Source: an uncultured Chloroflexota bacterium
Lineage (GTDB): Bacteria; Chloroflexota; Limnocylindria; Limnocylindrales; CSP1-4
Length of the DNA stretch: 25,882 nt
NCBI GenBank assembly: GCA_903928275.1
Contig: CAIYQJ010000304.1
Location: 1-25,882, forward strand
Direction of reading: 5' to 3'
Both the position numbers and the translations under genes were made by a program. The notes below the pieces were generated by a model. The model searched no databases. It saw only the letters and a program-made list of their open reading frames with translations, and was not told where the DNA came from. This document shows positions 7,609 to 15,294 of this stretch, in pieces; the first letter of the stretch is position 1, and every line of letters begins with the position of its first letter.

Positions 7609-9893
7609 CGGATGAGGGCCTCCACGTCGGCCTCGGACCGCGGGAGCCGGTTGCCGACGATCCGCTCGAGCGCGGCGGGCATCCACCAGTTCCACTTCCC
7701 GAGCAGGCGCATCGTCGCGGGCACGAGCAGGGCCCTGACGATCGTGGCGTCGATGGCGACGGCGAGGGCCGTGCCCAGGCCGAGCGCCTTGATGAGGACG
7801 ATGTCGGCCGTGACGAAGCTCCCGGCCACCACGACGACGATGATCGCCGCGCTCGTCACGATCCGTCCGCTCCGTTCCAGGCCGGCGGCGACGGCCTCGC
7901 GGTTGTCGCCGGTGCGGTCGTAGACCTCCTTCATCCGGGTGAGGAGGAACACCTCGTAGTCCATCGACAGGCCGAAGAGCACGCAGAAGAGGATGACCGG
8001 AAGCGTCGTCTCCACGTACCCGAGCGGCATGAATCCGAGGATCCGCGAGAGGTTGCCGTCCTGGAAGACCCAGACGAGCGCCCCGAATGCCGCGAGGATC
8101 GACAGCGTGTTCATGAGGATCGCCTTCGCGGGGAGGACGACCGAGCGAAGGAGGACGAAGAGCACGAGGTACGTCGTGACGATGATGAACAGCGCGGAGC
8201 GGGGGAAGTCCGCCCCGACGCGCGCGACGACGTCGCCGACGTCCGCGGCGCCGCCCGAGACGCCGACCGTGATGCCGGCCGGCGGCGCGAGCGGCCCGTT
8301 CGGGTCTCGCAGATCGGCCACGAGCGCCTTCGCCTCATCGCGGTTGGGGCCGTACGGCGTGTACAGGGTGATTGCGGTCAGGTCGCCCTTCGTCGACGCG
8401 TCGAGGGCGGCCTGGACGAAGCGGTCGGGTGGGCCGGCCGCGCTGCCGTAGAGGAGGCGGTACTGCGCCACGGTGATCCGGGGGTCCAGGTCCACGATGC
8501 TCACGACCTGCGAGATCCGGTGGTCGGCGGCGAGACGGCGCGTCCACGCATAGAGCAGCGCCACGTTCGCGTCGTCCGTCACCTGCCCGGTCGTGCGGAC
8601 CGACAGCGAGATGGGCGAGAAGTCGCCCTCCCCGAACTGCTGCTGGAGCCTGTCGAAGGCGACGCGCGAGGGCACGGTCGGCGGCAGGATGCTCGCGTCG
8701 GGCGCGTTGAAACGGACGTGGAGGAACGGCGCGCCGAGGGCCAGGAGCAGCCCGAGCGTGGGCACGAGCACGAGGACCGGGTGGGCCATGACGCGACGAG
8801 CGAGGCGGGCCCATGCGCCGTCGCCCGAGGCCGTCGCGTGGACGCGCCGTACGCGCAGTGAGTCGAGGCGGGGGCCGAGGATCGCGAGGATCGCCGGGAG
8901 GAGCGTGAGCGCGGAGAGGACGGCGATCCCCACGACGAGCGCGCCCGCGATCCCGACCGACCGCAGGACCATGAACTCGAAGAGGACGAGGCCGAGCAGT
9001 CCGAGGAGGACCGTGAGGCCGGAGAAGAACACGGCCCGCCCGGCCGTGGCCACCGTGATGCGGATCGCGGACTCCACGTCCTGCTGCGATGGCTGCGCGC
9101 CGGGCGGGGTGCGCCGGGCGAGCTCCTCGCGGAACCGGCTCGTCATGAGCAGCGAGTAGTCCACGCCGAGCCCCAGGCCCAGGAGCGTCGCGAGGTTCAG
9201 CACGAAGACACTCATCGGCAGCACGCTCGCGAGGAGGAAGACGATCGCGAGACTCACGATGACGGCGGCCCCACCCACGACGAGCGGCACGCCGGCCGCG
9301 ACGACCGAGCCGAACACGAGCAGGAGCGCAAGGGCGGCGAGCGGCAGGCTGACGAGCTCGCTCCGCCGGAGGTCCGCCTCGGACACCTTCTGGATGTCCC
9401 CGTAGAACGCCGGCCCGCCGGCGAGCGAGACGGCCATGCCCGCTTGCGGGACGAGCGCGGCCTCGATCCCGGGCAGGGCATCCGGCGAGTCGTCCGGCTG
9501 CAGGTCGAGGAGCACGACGTCGTATGCGGTGTGGCCGTCGCCGGAGACCTGGCGCGGGGCGAACAGGTGCGAGGTGACGCTCACCACGTGCGGAGCGGCC
9601 GCGACCTGCTGCGACGCGAGGTAGGCCGCGGTCTCGAACGCGAGCGTGCCCGCCTGCATGGTGGGGGAGTCGTAGACGATGACGAGCGCGGACGGCGGGA
9701 GCCCGAGCGCATCCACGAGCTGCGCGCGCGCCTGGGCGGACGGCAGGTCCGCGAGCGAGAAGCCGCCGGCCCGCAGCACGCTCGAGGCCCGCGGCGCCAG
9801 CGGGATCGCGACGAGCAGGACGACGCTCCACGCCGCGACGATCCACCAGCGCCGGCGGGCGGCGAAGATCCCGAGCCGTTCGAAGAGGGTCAC
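7605..9893 (-). CDS. MMPL/RND-family membrane transporter
   Basis: Protein of 762 residues in the usual MMPL layout. One N-terminal helix (about 14-32) is followed by a large extracytoplasmic domain, a block of five or six helices with a GLGVDYSLLMTSRF motif, a second extracytoplasmic domain, and a second helix block with FGLSMDYEVFLLTRMKEVYD. The paired GxxxDY and GxSMDY motifs carry the Asp-Tyr pairs linked to proton-driven transport in this family. Substrates are often lipids or hydrophobic compounds. The start is GTG at 9893 with GAAGG six bases upstream. The lipoprotein gene is translationally coupled downstream, so the two probably act together at the envelope. Confidence 0.93.
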   Translation of the reverse strand: MTLFERLGIFAARRRWWIVAAWSVVLLVAIPLAPRASSVLRAGGFSLADLPSAQARAQLVDALGLPPSALVIVYDSPTMQAGTLAFETAAYLASQQVAAAPHVVSVTSHLFAPRQVSGDGHTAYDVVLLDLQPDDSPDALPGIEAALVPQAGMAVSLAGGPAFYGDIQKVSEADLRRSELVSLPLAALALLLVFGSVVAAGVPLVVGGAAVIVSLAIVFLLASVLPMSVFVLNLATLLGLGLGVDYSLLMTSRFREELARRTPPGAQPSQQDVESAIRITVATAGRAVFFSGLTVLLGLLGLVLFEFMVLRSVGIAGALVVGIAVLSALTLLPAILAILGPRLDSLRVRRVHATASGDGAWARLARRVMAHPVLVLVPTLGLLLALGAPFLHVRFNAPDASILPPTVPSRVAFDRLQQQFGEGDFSPISLSVRTTGQVTDDANVALLYAWTRRLAADHRISQVVSIVDLDPRITVAQYRLLYGSAAGPPDRFVQAALDASTKGDLTAITLYTPYGPNRDEAKALVADLRDPNGPLAPPAGITVGVSGGAADVGDVVARVGADFPRSALFIIVTTYLVLFVLLRSVVLPAKAILMNTLSILAAFGALVWVFQDGNLSRILGFMPLGYVETTLPVILFCVLFGLSMDYEVFLLTRMKEVYDRTGDNREAVAAGLERSGRIVTSAAIIVVVVAGSFVTADIVLIKALGLGTALAVAIDATIVRALLVPATMRLLGKWNWWMPAALERIVGNRLPRSEADVEALIR

Positions 9894-10032
9894 GACCTAC
9901 CTTCGGTGCCGGCCGGCCGGCCGGATGCCTGCGGGAAGCGAGCGATCCCGTCGTCGAGCGGATCCCGACGCCACCCCGCCCCGCCGCGCAACGTGTCGCC
10001 GCCCGGGACGGCGTCCCGCGACGCAGCCCGGC

Positions 10033-10215
10033 CTACGACGACATCACCGCGCACGTGACCGCCACGTCCGCGGGGCCGCGGATCGTGGAGATCACGGAGC
10101 AGTACGAGGACCCGGAGAGCTGCACCGCGTGCGCCACAAGGGTCTCGTCCAGGTCGGCGCCGCGGTCGACGAACCTGTCCGCGCCCGCGCGCCACTCGAT
10201 CTCGACGGCCTTCAC
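10033..10215 (-). CDS. Half-size OsmC-like protein (C-terminal half only)
   Basis: Short ORF of 60 residues resembling the C-terminal half of OsmC/Ohr-family proteins: a strand (VEIEWRA), a helix (LDETLVAHAVQLS) and the Cys-containing segment SSYCSVISTIRGPADVAVT. The N-terminal half, with the first active-site Cys, is missing. Upstream on this strand is only the promoter region of a divergent gene. The start is GTG at 10215 with GGAGGA five bases upstream, one of the best ribosome binding sites in the window, which argues for real translation. It precedes the MMPL gene by 139 bp on the same strand. It may be a remnant that kept its signals, or a genuine small protein. Family assignment is moderate. 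Confidence 0.5.
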   Translation of the reverse strand: MKAVEIEWRAGADRFVDRGADLDETLVAHAVQLSGSSYCSVISTIRGPADVAVTCAVMSS

Positions 10216-10310
10216 CGCGCTCCTCCGTCCGTGTCCTGCCCGCGTGCGAGCGCTCCGGGCCAGCCGGCGTCCCTCGCGCCAGCCCGTGTCGGGCCGCCTT
10301 CGCGCTCTGC

Positions 10311-10316
10311 TACGAT
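10311..10316 (+). promoter_or_regulatory. Possible -10 element for the small membrane protein gene
   Basis: TACGAT matches TANNNT and would give a leader of about 35 nt before the GTG at 10359. No -35 hexamer is clear. Confidence 0.35.
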
Positions 10317-10358
10317 ACGCGCCCGAAGGCCCCGGCCCCTTCGCGCGGAGGCGACGCG

Positions 10359-10682
10359 GTGACACTCTTCACACTGCCGTTCCAGCATCCCGTCGAGTTC
10401 TGGTGTGCCGTCGCGATGGTGACGGTCATCCTCGGCATCGCCTTCGCGGCCGCCAAGTCGCCCGAGCGCCGGGACATCCGCTGGGTGAAGGCGATCACCA
10501 GCCCCAACACCAAGGTGCTGTTCGCGCTGCTGTTCGTCGCCTGGGCGGTCGGATTCGGGCTCCTCCTGCAGGCGGTCCCGCACACCGGCGCGAACTCCCC
10601 GTACGGCGGCATCGCGCTCATCGCGCTCTTCAGCGGGTTCTTCATCACGATGGGGCTCATCTGGTCCGTCGTCGGCGAGTAG
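10359..10682 (+). CDS. Small three-helix membrane protein, function unknown
   Basis: Protein of 107 residues with predicted membrane helices at about 15-33, 52-73 and 83-105, and a basic cytoplasm-like segment (KSPERRDIRWVK) between the first two. The start is GTG at 10359 with GGAGG seven bases upstream and a TACGAT -10-like element about 43 nt upstream, so expression is plausible. It stands alone between divergent and convergent neighbours. No family is recognised. Confidence 0.75.
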   Translation: MTLFTLPFQHPVEFWCAVAMVTVILGIAFAAAKSPERRDIRWVKAITSPNTKVLFALLFVAWAVGFGLLLQAVPHTGANSPYGGIALIALFSGFFITMGLIWSVVGE

Positions 10683-10805
10683 CCGGTAGCGCTTGAGGAC
10701 GCCGGCGCCCCACCGCGAGAGCCGCGACTGACGCGTCGAGAAAGCCCGTGGTCACCGGCCCCTTTCGGCGGATGCCCGTCGGACGGCGACGCGCCCGCCG
10801 CGTCA

Positions 10806-11420
10806 TCACCCTCGCGATCGATCGCCCATCCGGTCGGCGAATCCCTCGGGCGTCCGCACGCCGTGGTCGAGCACCGCCGCGTAGACGTCGTACCCGTGGA
10901 TCTCGCGGCCATACGTGGGCGACCCGGCCAGTGACTCCTTGATGCGCAGGATCGCGGCACGCGTCTCCTGATCGAGCCGGGGACGGATCGTGTCCAGATG
11001 CTCCAGGTCGAACTGCGTCGTGCCGTCCCGGAGGAACCAGAGGTCCAGGTTCCACTCGTCGCCCGCGGCCGCGCGATACCGGACGCCCCAGTACAGCCCG
11101 TCCGGATACGCAGGATCCGCGTTCCAGCGACCGGTGTCGTTGCGGAACGTCAGTCGGTCCACCCGCGGATGCGCGGCGAGCGCTCCGCCGATGGCGAAGA
11201 TCTCCTCCACGTCCAGCGCGGGACACAGGCTCGTCACGTCGATGTCCCGCCGGACCATGACGCCGAGCGCGCAACTCCCGGTGAGAGTGGGGCGACCGAC
11301 CGTGCCCAGGGTCGCGAGCAAGTCGAGGGCCTCGATCACGCGGACCGCGTCGGCGCGGCGCGCTGCCTCGCGCGCGATCAGCGCGTCCTCGGTCATCCCG
11401 GCGTCAGCGGGGATCGTCAC
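10806..11420 (-). CDS. Nucleotidyltransferase-fold protein
   Basis: Protein of 204 residues with the pattern of the Pol-beta-like nucleotidyltransferase superfamily: TGSCALGVMVRRDIDVTSL (about 47-65), where Gly48-Ser49 begins the motif and Asp59/Asp61 are the likely metal ligands, and a third acidic strand NLDLWFL (Asp about 126). Substrate is unknown; such folds transfer NMP to small molecules, proteins or RNA. The GTG at 11420 overlaps the stop of the upstream GNAT gene (GTGA). An ATG at 11396 is an alternative start. The coupling suggests joint action with the acetyltransferase, a pairing also seen among resistance-type modifiers, but no drug-resistance family is recognised here. Confidence 0.7.
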   Translation of the reverse strand: MTIPADAGMTEDALIAREAARRADAVRVIEALDLLATLGTVGRPTLTGSCALGVMVRRDIDVTSLCPALDVEEIFAIGGALAAHPRVDRLTFRNDTGRWNADPAYPDGLYWGVRYRAAAGDEWNLDLWFLRDGTTQFDLEHLDTIRPRLDQETRAAILRIKESLAGSPTYGREIHGYDVYAAVLDHGVRTPEGFADRMGDRSRG

Positions 11421-11947
11421 CCTCGATCCATGACCCGGTCGCCGGGCGCCATCGCGTAGACGTGGTGGAGGAACCCGAAGACGACCGCATCGCGCTCGAC
11501 GCGCGTCCCGATCTTCTCGGCGACCCTGCAGGAGGGGACGTTCGACGGCTCGACGAAGGCGGTGAGAGGGCCGAGCCCGCGGTCGTCGAAGGCCCAGTCG
11601 CGCAGCGCGAGCGCCGCCTCGGTCGCGTAGCCCCGGCCCCACAGGTCGCGGCGGATGTGCCAGCCGATCTCGACCTCGTCCACGCCGTCGACGGCCTGGA
11701 CCGACGGGCCGCAGTCGCCCACGTAGCGGCCGTCCACGGTCCGGACGACGGCGAAGAGGGCGAACCCGTCGCGCTCGTACCGCATGAGCGAGCGCTCGAT
11801 CCAGCCCCGCGACTCCTCGCGCGAGTACGTGCGGCGAGAGGCCGCCATCGTCTCGGCATCCGCGAAGATCGCGGCGAACGCGTCGAGGTCGTCGAGCCTC
11901 AGCGGACGGATCGTGAGTCGGGCGGTGGTGAGGACGGGCAGCGTCAC
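11417..11947 (-). CDS. GNAT N-acetyltransferase, RimJ/RimL type
   Basis: Cytoplasmic acetyl-CoA-dependent acetyltransferase of 176 residues. It opens with TTARLTIRPLRLDDLDAFA (7-25), typical of the RimJ/RimL (Acetyltransf_3) group, and has the acetyl-CoA loop RRDLWGRGYATEA (about 99-111) followed by the expected VEPSNVPSCRVAEKIG helix region. The substrate may be an N-terminal amine or a small molecule and is not predictable. The start is GTG at 11947 with only a weak ribosome binding site; in-frame codons further upstream lie in repeat-rich DNA. The nucleotidyltransferase gene is coupled downstream. Confidence 0.87.
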   Translation of the reverse strand: MTLPVLTTARLTIRPLRLDDLDAFAAIFADAETMAASRRTYSREESRGWIERSLMRYERDGFALFAVVRTVDGRYVGDCGPSVQAVDGVDEVEIGWHIRRDLWGRGYATEAALALRDWAFDDRGLGPLTAFVEPSNVPSCRVAEKIGTRVERDAVVFGFLHHVYAMAPGDRVMDRG

Positions 11948-12221
11948 GGGCGGAGGGTAGCAGCGACGGGGCAAAGTGCCTCGCCTGTGGCCGGCTTCGA
12001 GCGCCCGCCGTCGCGCGGCGCTGGCTCCGGGCGCGTCCCGTGTCGGCGTCTTCCCGCCGAGCATCACCCCGGCGACGGGCGGCTTCCCGCCGGGCGTGTC
12101 CCGGGGCGGCCCGTCTCGCACCGGATACCACCCCGGAGACTCCTGGAAGACCCCTCACCGCGCGGATCGTCGGCGGTCGTGCTTGGCGTCGGGCCGACCA
12201 GTCGCCGGAGTCGGCCCCGGC

Positions 12222-12333
12222 GTGATATCCGGTGATCGGGACGCACTTCGCAGTCCCCCGGGTGATATCCGGGGACGATTCCGGGTTGGGGCCCACTTCG
12301 CAGTCCCCCGGGTGATATCCGGGGACGATTCCG
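12222..12333. repeat. 50-bp-period repeat containing GTGATATCCGG
   Basis: Two copies of a 40-nt sequence (12244-12283 and 12294-12333) are identical and spaced exactly 50 bp apart. A partial copy, GTGATATCCGG, begins at 12222. Each full copy can pair TCCCC(C)GG with CCGGGGA around a 7-nt GTGATAT loop. The core resembles the repeats on the other side of kamA at 14211-14310. Confidence 0.8.
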
Positions 12334-12345
12334 CGTCGTGGGGCG

Positions 12346-12416
12346 CGTCGGCGACGGGGGGGCGGGTCGGCGGCGGGGGGAGACTCGGCGACGGGGGGCG
12401 CGTCGGCGACGGGGGG
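12346..12416 (+). repeat. G-rich 18-bp-period repeat upstream of kamA
   Basis: Four copies of roughly CGTCGGCGACGGGGGG occur with 18-19 bp spacing, giving G runs of 7, 6, 6 and 6 at 12356-12362, 12375-12380, 12393-12398 and 12411-12416. Four such runs on one strand could form a long-loop G-quadruplex, though the 12-nt loops make this uncertain. Confidence 0.75.
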
Positions 12417-12503
12417 ACTCGGCCTTCGCGTCCGCCCGCCCCAGACGCGCGTCCCTGTGGACCCCGCGACCCCGGCGCGCTATCATCCGGACTCTATTCA
12501 CCC

Positions 12504-12520
12504 TGCATACGTCTTATGCA
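12504..12520. promoter_or_regulatory. Dyad TGCATA-N5-TATGCA in the kamA leader/promoter
   Basis: Perfect 6-bp inverted repeat with a 5-bp spacer, in the only AT-rich patch of the region, about 100 bp upstream of the kamA start. A TATCAT -10-like hexamer lies at 12481-12486. The arrangement suits an operator bound by a dimeric regulator; which one is unknown. Confidence 0.45.
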
Positions 12521-12622
12521 AGGCCGGCCGGCGGTTCACGATCGCGGATCGCCTCTCGAGCACCGAGCGGCCCGTGCACGCGACGCCCGCCGGCATGGCG
12601 CGGCGGATCGAGGAGGAACGGC

Positions 12623-14188
12623 GTGGACGCCAGCGAGATCAGGACAGCCGTCGCGCACCTCGACGCGCAGCGCGACGTGGAGCCGTTCGTGAACCTCCGC
12701 GATCCCGCGCGCCGCCTCGGGCCGGACGGGAGGCTCGCCGTGAGCCGCCGCGCACCCATCTGGGCGGACGTGCCGGACGAGAAGTGGAATGACTGGCGCT
12801 GGCAGCTGTCGAATCGCGTCAACTCGCTCGAGGAGCTCGAGCGCGTCCTCAACCTGACGGACGACGAGCGCGAGGGGCTCTCCGCGCCGGACAAGTTCCG
12901 CGTGGACGTCACGCCATACTTCGCGAGCCTCATCGACCCGGACGATCCCGACGACCCGATCCGCCTCCAGGTCATCCCCAAGGGCGAGGAGCTGCGCGCC
13001 TTCACCGGGATGATGGAGGACTCGCTCGCCGAGGACCGCCACAGCCCGGTCCCGGGCCTGGTCCATCGGTACCCGGACCGCGTCCTCATGCTCGTCACCA
13101 CGCAGTGCGCGAGCTACTGCCGGTACTGCACGCGGAGCCGGATCGTCGGCGACGCGTCGCAGAACTTCAACCGGAAGGAGCACGAGGCTCAGCTCGACTA
13201 CATCCGACGGACCCCGCAGATCCGCGACGTGCTCATCTCCGGCGGCGACGGCCTGACCCTGGCACCCAAGCTGCTCGAGACCGTCATGCGCGGGCTCCGC
13301 GAGATCCCGCACGTCGAGATCGTCCGCATCGGCAGCCGCGTTCCCGTCTTCATGCCCCAGCGCGTGGACGACGAGCTCTGCGAGATGCTGCAGAAGTACC
13401 ACCCGGTGTGGATGAACCTCCACTTCAACCACCCGAACGAGATCACGCCCGAAGTGGCTCGGGCGGTCGACAAGCTCACGCGCGCCGGCATCCCCGTCGG
13501 CAACCAGACGGTGCTGCTCGCGGGCGTGAACGACTGCGTCCACATCCAGCGCGACCTCGTCCAGCGCCTGGTCGAGAACCGGATCCGGCCGTACTACATC
13601 TACCAGTGCGACCTCGTGGAGGGCGCCGGGCACTTCCGGACGCCGGTCGGCAAGGGGATCGAGATCATGGAGGGCCTGCGCGGCCACACGTCCGGGTACG
13701 CGGTCCCCATGTATATCGTGGATGCGCCCGGCGGCGGCGGGAAGATCCCGGTCATGCCCAACTACCTCATCAGCTACTCGGACCACAAGGTGATCCTGCG
13801 CAACTACGAGGGCTACATCACGACCTACGAGGAGCCCACGACCTACACGCCGCATGACTCGGCGAGCTGCCGGTACTGCCGGAGTCCGCGCCCGGAGGCG
13901 GGGCAGGAAGGAATCACGGCGCTGCTCGACGGGAAGCGGATGTGGATCGAGCCGGCGGGCTTCCTCGAGACCCACGCGCGCGGGAACGAGGAGGCGCACC
14001 GCCTCCAGGACCCGTCGAAGTGGGTGCCGTACGGCGTGGGCGCGATCGAGGGAAAGGCCGGCGAGCCGCTTCGCGCGCTGGAGGCCGGCACGCCGGCCGC
14101 GGAGCCGGCGCGCGAGTACGGGCCCGGCGAGGAGCCGCGGCCGCCCGAGGGCATGCCGACCGGCTCATCGCACGGCGAGCTGCTGTAG
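12623..14188 (+). CDS. kamA: Lysine 2,3-aminomutase (radical SAM, PLP)
   Basis: Converts L-lysine to L-beta-lysine with a 4Fe-4S/SAM radical and PLP. From the GTG at 12623 (AGGAGGA upstream) it has 521 residues. The radical SAM motif CASYCRYC gives Cys162, 166 and 169. The PLP lysine is Lys374 in DAPGGGGKIPV. Asp304 (GVNDCVH) and Asp330 (QCDL) match residues that hold the lysine side-chain amine in characterised enzymes, and HFRTPVGKGIEIMEGLRGHT is strongly conserved. The C-terminal CRYCR (Cys416/419) fits the zinc-binding tail region. An extra 40-50 residues, Glu/Pro/Gly-rich, follow the usual end. No beta-lysine acetyltransferase (ablB) or lysine fermentation genes are adjacent, so its role (osmolyte, antibiotic or catabolism) is open. 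Repeat-rich DNA flanks both sides. Confidence 0.95.
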   Translation: MDASEIRTAVAHLDAQRDVEPFVNLRDPARRLGPDGRLAVSRRAPIWADVPDEKWNDWRWQLSNRVNSLEELERVLNLTDDEREGLSAPDKFRVDVTPYFASLIDPDDPDDPIRLQVIPKGEELRAFTGMMEDSLAEDRHSPVPGLVHRYPDRVLMLVTTQCASYCRYCTRSRIVGDASQNFNRKEHEAQLDYIRRTPQIRDVLISGGDGLTLAPKLLETVMRGLREIPHVEIVRIGSRVPVFMPQRVDDELCEMLQKYHPVWMNLHFNHPNEITPEVARAVDKLTRAGIPVGNQTVLLAGVNDCVHIQRDLVQRLVENRIRPYYIYQCDLVEGAGHFRTPVGKGIEIMEGLRGHTSGYAVPMYIVDAPGGGGKIPVMPNYLISYSDHKVILRNYEGYITTYEEPTTYTPHDSASCRYCRSPRPEAGQEGITALLDGKRMWIEPAGFLETHARGNEEAHRLQDPSKWVPYGVGAIEGKAGEPLRALEAGTPAAEPAREYGPGEEPRPPEGMPTGSSHGELL

Positions 14189-14628
14189 CGGATCGCGTCG
14201 CGCAGGGCGCCGAGGCGCACATATCGCCCGGGGCGATGGTGTCCGGCGCGGGCAGCCCCCCGAGGCGCACGTATCGCCCGGGGCGATGGTGTCCGGCGCG
14301 GGCAGGCCGCCGGCCGCCGACGAGGCGAGGCTTGAGCGTCAGGTATCGTCCGGGGCGTTGACGCGGGCCCGGGAGACCCGTCCAGCGGCCCGATCCGGCC
14401 GACGCACGTGGACGGTGGTGACGCCCTGGTGGATAGCACCGTCCCGGGCGATCGGTGGCAGCAACGGCACCCGCCGGCAGCGGCCGGCCATGCTCCTCAG
14501 CCCGCCTGCAAAGGCCGGGATGGGTGGTCGGACGGCACCGGTCGCGTGCGGGCGCCCAGGGCCACGGCCCTCGCTACCTCGGGGGGACCTCGCCGTGCAG
14601 CTCGCGCCGGGCGCCGCGTCCCTCGTCG
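14189..14628. other. Intergenic region downstream of kamA
   Basis: This 440-bp convergent gap has the 50-bp-period repeat in its first part, with two good copies and one decayed copy. In the remaining bases (about 14365-14628) no gene, RNA or clear terminator is visible; the open frames there lack ribosome binding sites and any family resemblance. Confidence 0.6.
14211..14310. repeat. 50-bp tandem repeat with ATCGCCCGGGGCGAT dyad, downstream of kamA
   Basis: Two tandem 50-bp units (14211-14260, 14261-14310) share 44 of the first 45 positions. Each contains the dyad ATCGCCC-G-GGGCGAT. A decayed third copy with ATCGTCCGGGGCGTT is visible at about 14321-14365. Period and core resemble the repeats upstream of kamA. 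Confidence 0.85.
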
Positions 14629-15195
14629 CTACCCGACCGGATCGTCCCCGTACAGCTCGCGCTCGGCCTTGCCGACGTCGCGGTAGTCGCCGAACGGCGA
14701 GTCCATCCTGCGCGGCGGCTCGTAGCCGTCCATCCCCAGCGCGGCCGCGAGCTGCACGAGAAGCGTCCGCTCGCCCGCGCTGACGTTCGCGTCCGAGCCG
14801 GGCTCGCCCGCCGCGCGCGCCACCGCCTCCGCGATGTCCATGACGAGTGACGCGTACGCCTCGACCTCGTCGGGTGCCGCCGCCGCGGCCAGGATCCCGT
14901 GAGCGTTGGTCGCCTCGGCGATCGCTCCCGCGATGTACGCCTCGATGCCGGCCGCGTCGTCGTCGTCGTCCGGCGACGAGGCCGGATCCAGTCCGGCGCG
15001 ATCCAGGTCCGCGATGAGCGCCACCGTCCCGAGACGTGCGAGCGCCGCCCGCGTCGCTCGCCGGTCCGCGCGCCCTTCGAGGAAGCGGCCCCCGGGCCCG
15101 CTCGGGCCCGCGAGCCGGATCGCCTCGGCCGCCATCGCGGGCGCCAGCCGCAGGGTCTCCCAGTCGTCGGGCGTGTAGTCAGCCTGCGTCGTCAT
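14629..15195 (-). CDS. Helical protein of unknown function, paralogue of the upstream gene
   Basis: Acidic, Ala-rich, mostly helical soluble protein of 188 residues with no signal peptide or membrane helix. It opens with MTTQADYTPDDWETLR and closes with a YEPPRRMDSPFGDYRD segment, both matching the protein encoded by the next gene upstream (15295-15840), so the two arose by tandem duplication. An Asp run (DDDDD, about 77-81) lies mid-protein. The ATG at 15195 was chosen because the paralogues align from this Met. A short in-frame conserved stretch upstream (ARDWDTP here, ARDLGDPP in the paralogue) leaves a slightly longer start possible. No family is recognised. Confidence 0.75.
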   Translation of the reverse strand: MTTQADYTPDDWETLRLAPAMAAEAIRLAGPSGPGGRFLEGRADRRATRAALARLGTVALIADLDRAGLDPASSPDDDDDAAGIEAYIAGAIAEATNAHGILAAAAAPDEVEAYASLVMDIAEAVARAAGEPGSDANVSAGERTLLVQLAAALGMDGYEPPRRMDSPFGDYRDVGKAERELYGDDPVG

Positions 15196-15294
15196 CGGAG
15201 TGTCCCAGTCCCTCGCACGCGGCCGCACCGCACCTCGCCGGAGCGCGACGGAGCCATGCCGGCGACACCCGCGCTCCGGACGTGCGTCGGGCTC

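Larger units (their letters stand above)
11948..12622. other. Repeat-rich intergenic region upstream of kamA
   Basis: This 675-bp divergent gap holds no supportable gene. From left to right it contains degenerate GC-rich repeats sharing CTTCCCGCCG (12050-12093), an inverted relative of the later repeat (CCGGATACCACCCCGG, about 12120-12136), the 50-bp-period repeats (12222-12333), an 18-bp-period G-rich repeat (12346-12416), and an AT-richer promoter-like stretch with a dyad (12481-12521). The kamA ribosome binding site AGGAGGA (12611-12617) closes it. Confidence 0.7.

Noticed and set aside
10216..10365. Missing N-terminal half of the OsmC-like gene, as a frameshifted pseudogene
   Set aside because: No OsmC-like sequence is visible in this stretch in any frame on that strand. 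It holds the ribosome binding site and the divergent promoter region.
11417..11947. Beta-lysine N-acetyltransferase (AblB) partner of kamA
   Set aside because: The sequence is of the RimJ/RimL type, divergently transcribed and coupled to a nucleotidyltransferase instead.
12244..12333. CRISPR-like array
   Set aside because: Only two 40-nt copies separated by about 10 nt, with no set of unique spacers of regular length and no cas genes.
14408..14628. Small plus-strand frames after kamA
   Set aside because: No ribosome binding site, no recognisable domain, and composition like the surrounding non-coding DNA.
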